DNA of 33,549 bases from Verrucomicrobiota bacterium. Its GTDB lineage: Bacteria > Verrucomicrobiota > Verrucomicrobiia > Verrucomicrobiales > Akkermansiaceae. The position numbers were made by a program, and so were the translations under genes. This document shows positions 8,496 to 17,700 of this stretch, in pieces; the stretch's first letter is position 1; every line of letters starts with the position of its first letter. The DNA lies in contig JAPLUI010000509.1 in assembly GCA_026397725.1 (NCBI GenBank), positions 1 through 33,549 of the forward strand, in the 5' to 3' direction. The notes below the pieces were generated by a model, which was not told the origin of the DNA, ran no database searches, and worked only from the letters and a program-made list of their open reading frames with translations.

Positions 8496-9518
8496 TCATG
8501 CTGGTTCTCCTTTCATTTCAGCCACCGTCTCTGCGGCGGTGGTCAAGGGCCGCGCGTAGTGCTCGAGCCGTCCGGCGGGTTGGTGCGGGAGGCGTTCCAG
8601 CAACCCGGCGAGGGCACCCGGCGGGTCGCGGTCGTCGAGGTGGAAGCTGAGGCTGGCGGGTTCTGGGAGGTGGTCGCGCCCTTGCAGGCAATGGTGGAGC
8701 AGGCGGGCGCACGCGTCCGGCGAGCCGGCCAGCGCGGCGAGAGTCAGGTGGCCGTGAGCGGCGTTGGCGAGGCAGGCGGCGACGACCTTGCCATCGGCGA
8801 TGACCACCCCGGAGCAGCGCGGGTCGAAGAGGTTGGGCGATTCTGACCCGGCGGTGTGGAAGCGGTGGGCGAGATCGGAGGGCCGGAGCGAGGCACCGCA
8901 GAGGAGGGCGCGAAGGCCATCGAAGTGATCCCCATGCGGCGGGATCACCCCACTGTTCGCCGCAAGCGGCGGGACTTCGCTAAGCCCGTGACGCCAAGCT
9001 GCGGCATCCGCCTGATAATACGTCCGGGTCCCCGCGACGGTGAAACCCACGGCCTGCAACACGGCGGCGGCGGGATGACCGACGGGCAACCATTCCGCAT
9101 TTGCGAGGGCGGTGGCTCCCGGTTCCTGGTCCGGCACGCTGGCGACGAGGGCCTCGAGAAAGGCGGACACCTGCTCCCCGAGGACCGGCAGCGCGGCCCA
9201 TTGGATTTCCGCGATGAGCGTGCCGGCGGTTTCCGGGACGGCCTTCCAAAAGGCGGCGGCGATCAGACGCTCGACCGGCTGCGTGCGGACGGCGACGAAG
9301 CAGCGCAGCGGCCCCTCACCCGGCCGAACGGGTGCGGGCGAACACAGTGAGGCGGCCCGCCCGAGTTCGTCCGCCGCGGCTTGCCGGTAAAGGCAGATGC
9401 CACGGTTAGCGGTGGGAACACCCGGAGTCACCGCGCGAAACCGCGCCCCCATCGCCGTCCCGGACGGTGGCCGGGCGGGATCATGCTGCCAATGGGAGGG
9501 GAGCATCGAAGGATTCAT
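8496..9518 (-). CDS. GNAT-acetyltransferase-like protein (uncertain)
   Basis: This is 340 residues, from ATG at 9518 to TGA at 8496-8498. It has no signal peptide or membrane segment. Residues about 70-170 resemble a GNAT fold: F-V-A-V near the start, a helix-rich middle, then A-N-A-E-W-L-P-V-G-H-P and A-A-V-L-Q-A-V-G-F-T-V-A-G-T-R-T-Y-Y, which recalls the C-terminal L-x-x-x-G-F motif of that family. A second weaker half (about 230-290, G-V-V-I-A-D-G-K-V-V-A-A-C-L) may be another GNAT-like strand set, giving a tandem arrangement. The classic acetyl-CoA P-loop R/Q-x-x-G-x-G/A is not clear, so activity is doubtful. The gene lies 84 bases upstream of the PEP-CTERM gene on the same strand, suggesting one transcript with it and the phosphodiesterase-sulfotransferase gene. 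The function is otherwise unknown. Confidence 0.55.
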   Translation of the reverse strand: MNPSMLPSHWQHDPARPPSGTAMGARFRAVTPGVPTANRGICLYRQAAADELGRAASLCSPAPVRPGEGPLRCFVAVRTQPVERLIAAAFWKAVPETAGTLIAEIQWAALPVLGEQVSAFLEALVASVPDQEPGATALANAEWLPVGHPAAAVLQAVGFTVAGTRTYYQADAAAWRHGLSEVPPLAANSGVIPPHGDHFDGLRALLCGASLRPSDLAHRFHTAGSESPNLFDPRCSGVVIADGKVVAACLANAAHGHLTLAALAGSPDACARLLHHCLQGRDHLPEPASLSFHLDDRDPPGALAGLLERLPHQPAGRLEHYARPLTTAAETVAEMKGEPA

Positions 9519-9611
9519 GAAATCGGTCGCGAATCGACGAGATTAACCTCCCGCGCAGGCTTTGCAAGGAAAATTTCGGATTTTTCGCCTGTGCGGGTTG
9601 GAGGCTCGCCA

Positions 9612-9926
9612 GCCGTGGAGTGACGGCAGCCTGCTGCCGCAGTGATGCTCGCAGCTTGCTGCGGCATGGACGGAACCGCCGTTGAAGAACGAAACCACGT
9701 TCACTCCCGCCAGCAAGCTGGCCGGACTACAGCGGCAGCAGGCTGCCGACAGTCCAGGGGGGATGGCATGGACGGAACCGCCGTTGAAGAACGAAAGCAC
9801 CTTCATCCCCGCCAGCAAGCTGGCCGGTCCTACAGCGGCAGCAAGCTGCACGCAGTCCACGGGAGGGGGGCTGGCATGGACGGAACCACCGTTGAAGAAC
9901 GAAAGCACGTTCACCCCCGCCAGCAA
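9612..9926 (+). repeat. Dispersed palindromic repeat, right array of three cores
   Basis: Three cores of the form GGACGGAACC...TTGAAGAACG...CCAGCAAG start near 9666, 9768 and 9876, spaced 102 and 108 bases. The first is preceded by the full upstream palindromes and matches 4945-5057. The units are separated by variable segments with further GCAGCAAGCTGC or GCAGCAGGCTGC palindromes. The array ends abruptly at CCAGCAAG, where the remnant of a propeller gene begins. Both strands show repetitive open frames here, but they are a by-product of the repeat. Confidence 0.85.
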
Positions 9927-10445
9927 GTGAACGAAACGCGCCTAGCCGTGCTGGTGGAAGATGCGGCAGCCAGCTATCCCATGCGCATTGACCCCACGTT
10001 CAGTGACGCGGACTGGCTCAGCACGGGCGGATTGCCTGGTGCCGACAGCTACGTCAACGCGATGGCGGTGGACGGTTCCGGCAACCTGTACATAGGTGGC
10101 TACTTTACCGTGGTGGGTGAAGCACTGGCGACAAATGTGGCGAAATGGGACGGCAGCGCGTGGTCGGCCTTGGGGGCGGGTGTTGGCTATACGGTTTATG
10201 CGTTGGCGGTGTCGGGCAACGACCTGTAGGTGGAAGGCGGTTTCACCACCGCAGGTAGCAGCAGCGCGAATCGTGTCGCCAAATGGAACGGCAGCACTTG
10301 GTCGGCATTGGGTTCTGGTTTGAACAATACGGTCTATGCGCTGGCGGTGGCGGGCAGCGACCTGTGTGTGGGGGGCGAGTTCAAAACGGCGGGCGGGAAG
10401 GTGTCCGCCTACTTGGCCAAGGCCATTATCGGCGTGGTGCCAACC
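9927..10445 (+). pseudogene. Remnant of a secreted beta-propeller-type protein gene
   Basis: The sequence encodes a recognisable middle part of a verrucomicrobial repeat protein. It has a Y-P-M-R-I-D-P-T-F-S-D-A-D-W segment, then two propeller-like repeats with N-L-Y-I-G-G-Y-F, A-K-W-D-G-S-A-W-S-A-L-G and V-Y-A-L-A-V-S-G-N-D-L. An in-frame TAG at 10227-10229 replaces what is Y or C at this spot in the repeat (D-L-C-V-G-G in the next copy). The frame then continues without shift to A-K-W-N-G-S-T-W-S-A-L-G and A-Y-L-A-K-A near 10425. The 5' end is lost at the dispersed repeat array and the 3' end is missing before the antitoxin gene. No signal peptide or plausible start belongs to it. It is best read as a decayed fragment without function; an intact source copy may exist elsewhere. 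Confidence 0.7.
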
Positions 10446-10489
10446 TCGAAGAATTTGACAGCACGATGCGCCATGGATAGCATGGAGCC

Positions 10490-10729
10490 ATGCAAAAGCT
10501 CCAAATTCTTTTCCCTGCTGGCTCGGTGCGCAAGCTCCGGGAAATCGCCAAGCGCGAAGACCGTCCGATGAGTGAAATCGTGCGGACCGCGACGGAAGCC
10601 TGGCTCAACAGCCAGCCGAGCGGGCCGACATGGAGCGGGCCGGTGCCGACCTTTGACCTTGGCCTCGAAGTCTCCGACCCGGAACTGCTCAAAGAATTGA
10701 TCTACGTCCGTGAGGATGAAACCCGATGA
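10490..10729 (+). CDS. VapB-like ribbon-helix-helix antitoxin
   Basis: This 79-residue protein directly precedes a PIN toxin gene, and its stop overlaps the toxin ATG (ATGA at 10726-10729). Residues 3-45 fit a ribbon-helix-helix DNA-binding fold: a short strand (L-Q-I-L-F-P), then two helices (V-R-K-L-R-E-I-A-K-R and P-M-S-E-I-V-R-T-A-T-E-A-W-L). The acidic C-terminal tail, with D-L-G-L-E-V-S-D-P-E-L-L-K, is the usual toxin-neutralising part. By family knowledge it would dimerise, cover the toxin active site and repress its own promoter. ATG at 10490 has a GGAG only two bases upstream, which is unusually close. The gene symbol is left blank because the RHH subgroup is not certain. Confidence 0.8.
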   Translation: MQKLQILFPAGSVRKLREIAKREDRPMSEIVRTATEAWLNSQPSGPTWSGPVPTFDLGLEVSDPELLKELIYVREDETR

Positions 10730-11169
10730 ACAGCATTGATACCAATCTTCTGGTTCATGCGTTGGACCGCTCCTCGCCACATCATGCCAAGGCTTTGCCG
10801 ATCTACGAACGCTTCCTCACCGAACGACAATCGTGGCTCATCGCAGACCAAACGCTTTTCGAACTCTTCCGCGCCCTCAGAAACCCTGCCGTGTTCCGCC
10901 GTCCGCTTTCAGCAGATCAGGCCACGCATCTGATCGAGCAACTCCGCGATCATGGAGCTGCCGCGCATTGCGCGTATGAGGCCAAGCTGTGGCCGCGGGT
11001 CATGGATCTTTTGCGGCGCTTTCCCAATCGAAAAGGAATCCTTGTTTTCGACGCCACCGTTGCCATCACGCTGCATGCCCGTGGCGTGAAAACTTTTTAT
11101 ACCCGCAACCTGAATGACTTTCGGGATTTCGGATTGTTCGAGGTGATCGATCCGACGGCGGACGGTTGA
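10726..11169 (+). CDS. vapC: VapC-like PIN-domain toxin
   Basis: This is 147 residues, translationally coupled to the antitoxin by a four-base overlap. It is a PIN-domain ribonuclease by its acidic residues: D5 in S-I-D-T-N, E46 in T-L-F-E-L-F-R, D109 in V-F-D-A-T-V-A, and N128/D131 in T-R-N-L-N-D-F. The spacing and the final R-D-F-x-x-F-x-x-x-E/D-V-I-D-P pattern are typical of VapC toxins of about 130-150 residues. All four catalytic positions appear intact, so it should be active. By family knowledge it cleaves tRNA or rRNA in a magnesium-dependent way when the antitoxin is degraded; the target here is unknown. The pair sits between a decayed gene and repeats, a common site for mobile or stabilising modules. 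Confidence 0.88.
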   Translation: MNSIDTNLLVHALDRSSPHHAKALPIYERFLTERQSWLIADQTLFELFRALRNPAVFRRPLSADQATHLIEQLRDHGAAAHCAYEAKLWPRVMDLLRRFPNRKGILVFDATVAITLHARGVKTFYTRNLNDFRDFGLFEVIDPTADG

Positions 11170-11380
11170 TCGTTCGCGTTGCCCAGGCGGCGGGCCAGCA
11201 CTCTGGATTCACCACCCTTCCATCAAGGAATTTCTTCAGTTCAGTTTCGCCTCGATCCGCGCCTTGCCGCTCACCTGCAGGACCATTCCATGGGGACAGG
11301 TGCCATTGCGCCCTGATGGCGCTTGCCTGATGCCGCGCCGACGCACCGCCCATGCGGGCGGGAAAGTGGGCGGCCCGAGG
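11170..11380. other. Intergenic stretch with no supported gene
   Basis: About 210 bases lie between the toxin gene and the next dispersed repeat. Open frames on both strands lack recognisable motifs. A small inverted repeat, GCGCC-ctgat-GGCGC, lies near 11310-11325. No promoter or RNA gene was identified. Confidence 0.5.
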
Positions 11381-11460
11381 CCGGGCCGCCCTACCGCCGC
11401 AGCGGTAGGGCGTGGCGGCCGCGCCGCGCCCTAACTGCCCCTGCGGGTGAGATGCCATCG
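11381..11460 (+). repeat. Dispersed hairpin repeat upstream of giant gene 1
   Basis: About 80 bases match 27266-27349 in the same orientation. The centre is a strong hairpin at 11407-11432: AGGGCGTGGCG pairs with CGCCGCGCCCT if one T-G wobble is allowed. The shared tail CTAACTGCCCCTGCGGG then GAGATGCCATCG is nearly identical in both. The two copies precede the two giant surface-protein genes, so it is either a REP-type element or a shared leader feature. Confidence 0.75.
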
Positions 11461-11764
11461 CGTGGCCATGCGCCGCGCCTTCGTCCCGCCCGGGCGGCCC
11501 GGCCAACCATGTCCCGCCGCCGGAGCCGGGCGGCGAGCGCGAGAGGAAAAAAAGAAATCGCGCCCGCCGGGGAAAATTTTCCGGGAAGAATTCCCTTGCC
11601 AACTGGCGAAGCAATCCCCTACCTCTCATCACGTCAGCCAGCCCTCCGGGCTTCTCAATCCATTTCACAGAAAACTGCGCCCCCTGTTTTTCATGAAACC
11701 AACCCGCAATCCGTTCGCCGCCATCTGCTGCAGAGCACGGGTCATTGATGCCACCGCAGCCGTT

Positions 11765-11769
11765 AGGAG
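11765..11769 (+). promoter_or_regulatory. Shine-Dalgarno that decides the giant gene 1 start
   Basis: AGGAG lies seven bases before ATG at 11777. The alternative in-frame ATG at 11693 has no such site and would add 28 residues with no signal-peptide character before the basic region. The 11777 start places a classic basic N-region directly ahead of the hydrophobic core. Confidence 0.65.
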
Positions 11770-11776
11770 CCGTCGG

Positions 11777-14700
11777 ATGGGTGCCAAGGAACGTCGCTCC
11801 GCGATACGGCGAGGCCACCTGCTCACCCTCGCCGCCCTCACCCTGCTCTGGGCCCCGGGGGCGATGGCGGCCAGTATTTACTGGGATGGATCCGGCACCG
11901 GCTGGGATGCGGTTGGCTCATGGTCCACGGCCTCCGAGGCGACCACGCCCAACCCCGGCGCCGTGCCGGGCATCTCGGATCTCGCCATGTTTAACATTTC
12001 CACCGTAAACACGGCGCAAACCGTGAATCTGAATGCGGCGCAAAGCGCGCTGGGTTTATCGTTCACCAGCACCGGCACGGTTTTGTTAGAAGGCGGCAGC
12101 ACCAACCAGACGCTCACTCTGGCTGGCAGCGGGATCACCAAGTCCGGCACGGGTGCGGTGACCATCGGCTCGGTCACCGCCGGGCAGCAGGTGGCGCTTG
12201 CGCTCAGCGCCAACCAGACCTGGGCCAATAACGACAACACTGCGGCGATCAACATCGTCAATGGCGTGGCTGCCAGCATCGCCACGTCCCGCACGCTCAC
12301 CCTCGGTGGCACCAGCACTGCGTCCAACACCATCAGCGGCATCATCGCCAATAACGGCGGGGGAGTCATGAGTCTGGCCAAGTCGGGAGCGGGAACCTGG
12401 ACCCTCTCCGGGGCCAACACCTACACTGGTGTGACTGCTATCAGCGGCGGCATCCTGAAATTGGGGAATGCGAGCGCACTGGGGACCACTGCGGGTGGCA
12501 CGACGATCAGCGGGGGCGGATCCTTGGACCTCAACGGGCAGACCATCGGCACCGAGGCGATCACCTTCAGCGGCACCTCCTCGCTGGTCAACAACAGCGG
12601 GACGGCCGCCAGTCTGAGCGGCAAGATTGGCGGCCTGCAATCCACCACCACCATGGGCGGGACCGGGGACCTCACACTGAGCGGAGTGATTTCCAGCAGC
12701 AACAGCACCACCGCGTGGAGCAAAGTCGGGACCGGCATGCTGACCTTGAGAGGTGCCAACACATTCAAACGTGCGTTGACCATCAGCGCGGGCGTCGTGA
12801 ATATCCAGAACGCCACCGCGCTGGGGAGCACCCGCGGAGGCACCTCGGTGACCTCGGGCGCGGCCTTGGAGATTCAAGGTGGCATCACGGTGGGCGCGGA
12901 GGCACTCACGCTCAATGGCACGGGCATCAGCACCGGTGGGGCGTTGCGCAACATCAGCGGGACCAATATCTACGGCGGCCTGGTCAAACTTGGCAGCGCC
13001 ACCCGGATCAACTCGGACGCCGGCACCCTGACGTTGAGCAACACCCGCACCATCGCCGGAACCTACAACCTTGCGGTGGGCGGCGCGGGCAACACCACCA
13101 TCAACAGCATCATCGGCATCGGCACCGGCACCCTGACCAAGGACGGCACCGGCACCCTGACGCTGAGCGGCCTCAACACCTACACCGGGGTAACCACCTT
13201 CACCGACGGCATTCTATCGGTCACCACCATCGGCAATGGCGCGGTGGCCGGCAATCTCGGCAAGGCGACCAACGCGGCGGCCAACCTCGTGTTCAATGGC
13301 GGCACGCTGCGCTACACCGGCGCCAACGCCACCACCGACCGCAACTTCACGATCAATTCCGGCAAGGTCGCCACCTTTGAGGTGATGGCCAACAATCTAA
13401 CGCTTTCCGGCGCGAGCCCGGCGACCACCGGCGGCCTGGCCAAAACCGGCGCGGGCACGCTCACCCTGACAGCCAGCCAGCTTTACACCGGCACGACGAC
13501 CGTCAGCGCGGGCAAGCTGGCGCTCAGCGGGGCGGGTGCCATCGCGGATTCTTCCGCCGTGAATGTTTCGGCATTGGCGGGCATCCTGGATCTTTCCGCC
13601 ATCACTGCCAGCGGGGAAACCATCGGCTCGCTGGCCGGTGTCAGCGGCTCGTCCGTCGTGCTGGGCGCGAAAAAACTCACCACCGGCGGTGACGCCACGA
13701 ACACCACCTTTGCCGGGGTGCTTTCCGGCACGGGAGGGTCCCTAACAAAAATCGGGGCCGGCACGATGATCCTCTCCGGCAGCAACACCTACACCGGCGG
13801 CACGACCATCACCACCGGCGCGCTGAGTGTGGCCGCTTCTTCCGCGCTGGGCCTTGAGTCTAACAATCTGGCAATCGGCACCGGCGCGACCCTCAAGGCC
13901 AGCGATTCCTTCATCACCTCGCGAGCCACCACGTTGGGAGGCGCGGGTGCCGGCGCGGGCGGCACCATCGAGGTGGCGGCCGGCAAGACCCTGGACTACA
14001 CGTCCGGCTCGAGCATCAGCGGCAGCGGCAGTTTGATCAAGACGGGTGCTGGCACGTTGTTTCTTGAAGGCACCAATCCCTTCACCGGCGGACTCTACAT
14101 CCAGGCCGGCACGCTCGCCGCCAACAGCCAGGAGGCCCTCGGCGCGGTGCCGGGCGCGGGCAGCAGCAGCTACGGCCTGCACCTTTATGATGGCGCGACC
14201 TTCCAGATCCAGGTGGGATCGTGGGCGACCTACCGGCAGTTGGAGTTGGTGGGCAACTTGGTCGGCTCGGGCGGCGTGGCCAAAGTCGATGTCACCAACA
14301 GCTTCACCCACCAGCGCAACGGTCTGGTCACCGGGGCCGGCAAACTGGATTTGGTCGGCACCGGAACGCTGATTCTCACGGCGGCCAACACCTACACGGG
14401 CGGCACGCTCATCGAGCACGGCGTGTTGCAGGTCAACAACGGCAGCGGCAGCAGCGCCACCGGAACCGGCGCGGTGACCGTGGCCAGTGGCGGCACGCTG
14501 AGCGGGTTGCCGACCGCACCCGGCTATCCGGGAATCACGGGATCCATTTCGGGCACGGTGACTGTTCAGAGCGGCGGTGCGTTGTTGACCCGCAGCGGCA
14601 CCACCCTGACCCTGGGTGGTTTGTCCCTGGCCGGTGGGGCGCTTGAAACCTTCCAGCTCGGCTCGCTGACCTCCACCCCGCTGGTCAATGTCACCGGCAA

Positions 14701-17700
14701 CAATTCATTCACGCTGCCCGGCTCCGGCGCCTCGACGCTCAACATCGTCAACACCGGCACCATGGGGCTCGGAACCTATCACCTGTTTGACTACACCGGA
14801 GCCGCTGTCGCTAATTTCTCGAATCTGGTATTGGCCAGCTCCCACAGCGGCTTGTTCAATCTGAGCCTGGTCAACAACACCGGCAGCACCTCGATCGACC
14901 TCGCCGTCTCCGCCATTTCGCAGCAGTGGAAAAAGGGCGGGTCTAACACCAACTGGGGCGATGCGGGCAACTGGTGGACCAGCGGGGTTCCGGATGGCGT
15001 GGGCGCGGCGGCGCCGTTCCTCAATAACAATGGCATAGCAGGCTTCGGCACCACCGAGGCGGTCACGCTCGACGGCAACAAAACCGTCGGCTCGATCATT
15101 TTCCAAAACACCGGCACGGCCTTCACGATCGGATCCTCCGGCCAGACCCTCACCCTGGACGAAACCGGATCGATGGCCACCATCAACGTGCTCAGCGCCC
15201 CGGCCACGGCGAATCACGCGATCAGCGTGCCGATGATCCTAACCGACAATTTGACGGTCGATATCGCGGCCGGCAACTATGGCCTCGACCTCAGCAGCAC
15301 CCTCAGCGGCAGTGGCAAATCCCTCACCAAATCCGGTGCCGGCCCGCTGACCTTGAGCGGCACGACGGCCAACACCTACACCGGCTTGACCGAAGTCGCC
15401 GGCGGCACCCTCAATCTGAACAAGGCGGCCGGCGTCAATGCGATCGGTGCCGGCGGCTTGCAAATCGACCCTAACACCACCGCGGCGCTGCTGGCATCCA
15501 ACCAGATTGCCGATGGAGCCACCGTGACGGTCAATGGCACCTTCGCCCTTGGCACCTATGCCGAAACGATCGCCGTCCTGGCAGGCGGCGGCGCGGTGAC
15601 CACCGGCACCGGCAGCGTGCTGACCCTCAACAGCACCTCGAATTCGACCTTCCTCGGCATCATCAGCGGCACGGGCGGCCTCGCCAAAGCCGGCAGCGGC
15701 ACCCTGACGCTCAATGGCACCAACACCTACACCGGCGGCACGGCGGTCAATGCCGGCACCCTGCAGGTCGGCGCGGATCACAATTTGGGCGGTGCCGGTT
15801 CCAATCTCACGTTTGGCGGCGGCACGCTCTCGTTCTCTAGCAGCTTCACCAGCGCCCGGAATCTCACCCTCAACAGCGGCGGCGGCACCCTCGACAACAA
15901 TGGCAGCGAAGTCACCTTGACCGGCGTGATCAGCGGCAGCGGCACCCTGACCAAAACCGGCACCGGCACTGTGCTGCTCACCTCTGCTAACAGTTACACC
16001 GGCGCCACCACCATCAGCAACGGGGTCCTGCAGATCGGCAACGGCACCGCGCTGGGAAACTCCGGCGCGGGCACCACGATCAACACGGGTGGTGAACTCG
16101 AACTCACTGGCGACGGCATGGTGCTGAACGAGGCCCTCACCCTCAATGGCGGCGCACTCTGCAACGGGGGCGGAACCAACACTTTCAGCGGTTCTCTAAC
16201 ATTAACTGCGAATTCCGTGCTCGACGCCGATTCCGCCAAACTCACCATCACCAGCGCGATTGGCGGCGCATTCGGGCTGACCAAGGATGGTCCCGGCACG
16301 GTCGAGTTCAAGGGGACTAACACCTACACCGGTGAGACCCAGGTGGTGGCTGGCACGCTGAGTTTGTTCAATGGTTCGGCGATTGTGGACACCGGCGCGG
16401 TGATCCTGCACAACGTGACGGGCGCGACTTTGGAACTCAACTCCAGTGAAACCATCGGCTCGCTCGCCGGCGGCGGCACCACCGGCGGCTATGTGAACCT
16501 GGGCTCCAGCACCCTGACCACCGGCGATGCCAGTAACACCAGCTTCGACGGCAGCATCAGCGGCACCGGCGGATTCCTGGTCAAGACCGGGGCCGGCACG
16601 CTGACCCTCTCCGGCAGCAACTCCTACACCGGTGGCACCACCATCACCACCGGCGCGTTGAGCGTGGCGGCCTCCTCCGCCCTGGGCCTTGAATCTAACA
16701 ATCTAGCGATCGGCAGCGGCGGGACCCTGAAGGTGAGCGATTCCTTCAGCACCTCGCGAGCCACCACGCTGGGAGGTTCGGGTGGCGCAACCTCTGGCGG
16801 CACCTTCGAGGTGGCGACCGGCAAGATCCTGACCTACACGTCCGGTTCGGTCATCGGCGGCAGCGGCAGCTTGATCAAGACGGGCACGGGTTCGCTGTCC
16901 ATTGCCGGGACAGACAGCTATACCGGCGGCACCTATATCCAGGCGGGCACGCTCGTGGTCAACAGCGGTTATGCCCTCGGCCCACTCCCGACCCTGGGCA
17001 GCAGCAACTATGCCGTCCACCTCTATGACGGGGCGACCATCCAGCTTGCGGCCAATTCCTGGTCCACCAACCGGCAACTCGAGTTGGCGAGCGGCACGGG
17101 AAATGTGGATGTCACCAGTGGCATCACCATCGTGCGCAATGGTGCGATTTATGGCAGTGGTGCGATGAACTCGATCGGCGCGGGCACCTTGATCATCAAC
17201 AATAGCAGCCCCAATGCGAACACCTATACCGGCGGGACGATCATCGCCAACGGCGTGTTGCAGGTGAACAACACCGGCGGCAGCGCTACCGGCACCGGCA
17301 CGGTGACCGTCATGAGCGGCGGCACCCTGAGCGGCTTGACGGCTCAAGGCGCGACCACTGGTGTGACGGGATCCATTTCCGGGACCGTCGAAATCCAGAG
17401 CGGCGGCAAGTTGTTGACGCTCAGCGGCGGCACCCTGACGCTGGGCGGCCTGGCGCTGGATGCGGGATCCCTCAGCACCTTCCAGTTAGGCACCCTGACC
17501 TCCACCCCTCTGGTCAATGTCACCGGAAGCAACTTGTTTTCTCTGCCCGGCTCCGGCTCTTCGACCATCAATATCGTGAACACCGGCTTGATGGGAATCG
17601 GCACCTATCGTCTGTTTGATTACAGTGCCGTCACCGCCTTCACCGATCTATCGACCCTGGCCTTGGCCAATCTTCAAAGCGGCTTGTTCAATCTCAGCCT

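Noticed and set aside
9543..9926. Minus-strand frame repeating the peptide L-A-G-M-K-V-L-S-F-F-N-G-G-S-V-H
   Set aside because: It arises because the dispersed nucleotide repeat has a length that keeps the frame; the other copy is intergenic and no start signals exist.
9612..9926. Possible CRISPR array from three regularly spaced cores
   Set aside because: Cores are over 50 bases with internal palindromes, spacers are related and repeat-derived, and no cas genes are present.
11693..11776. Upstream ATG at 11693 as start of giant gene 1
   Set aside because: It has no ribosome site and puts 28 extra residues ahead of the signal peptide, while ATG 11777 has AGGAG at ideal spacing.
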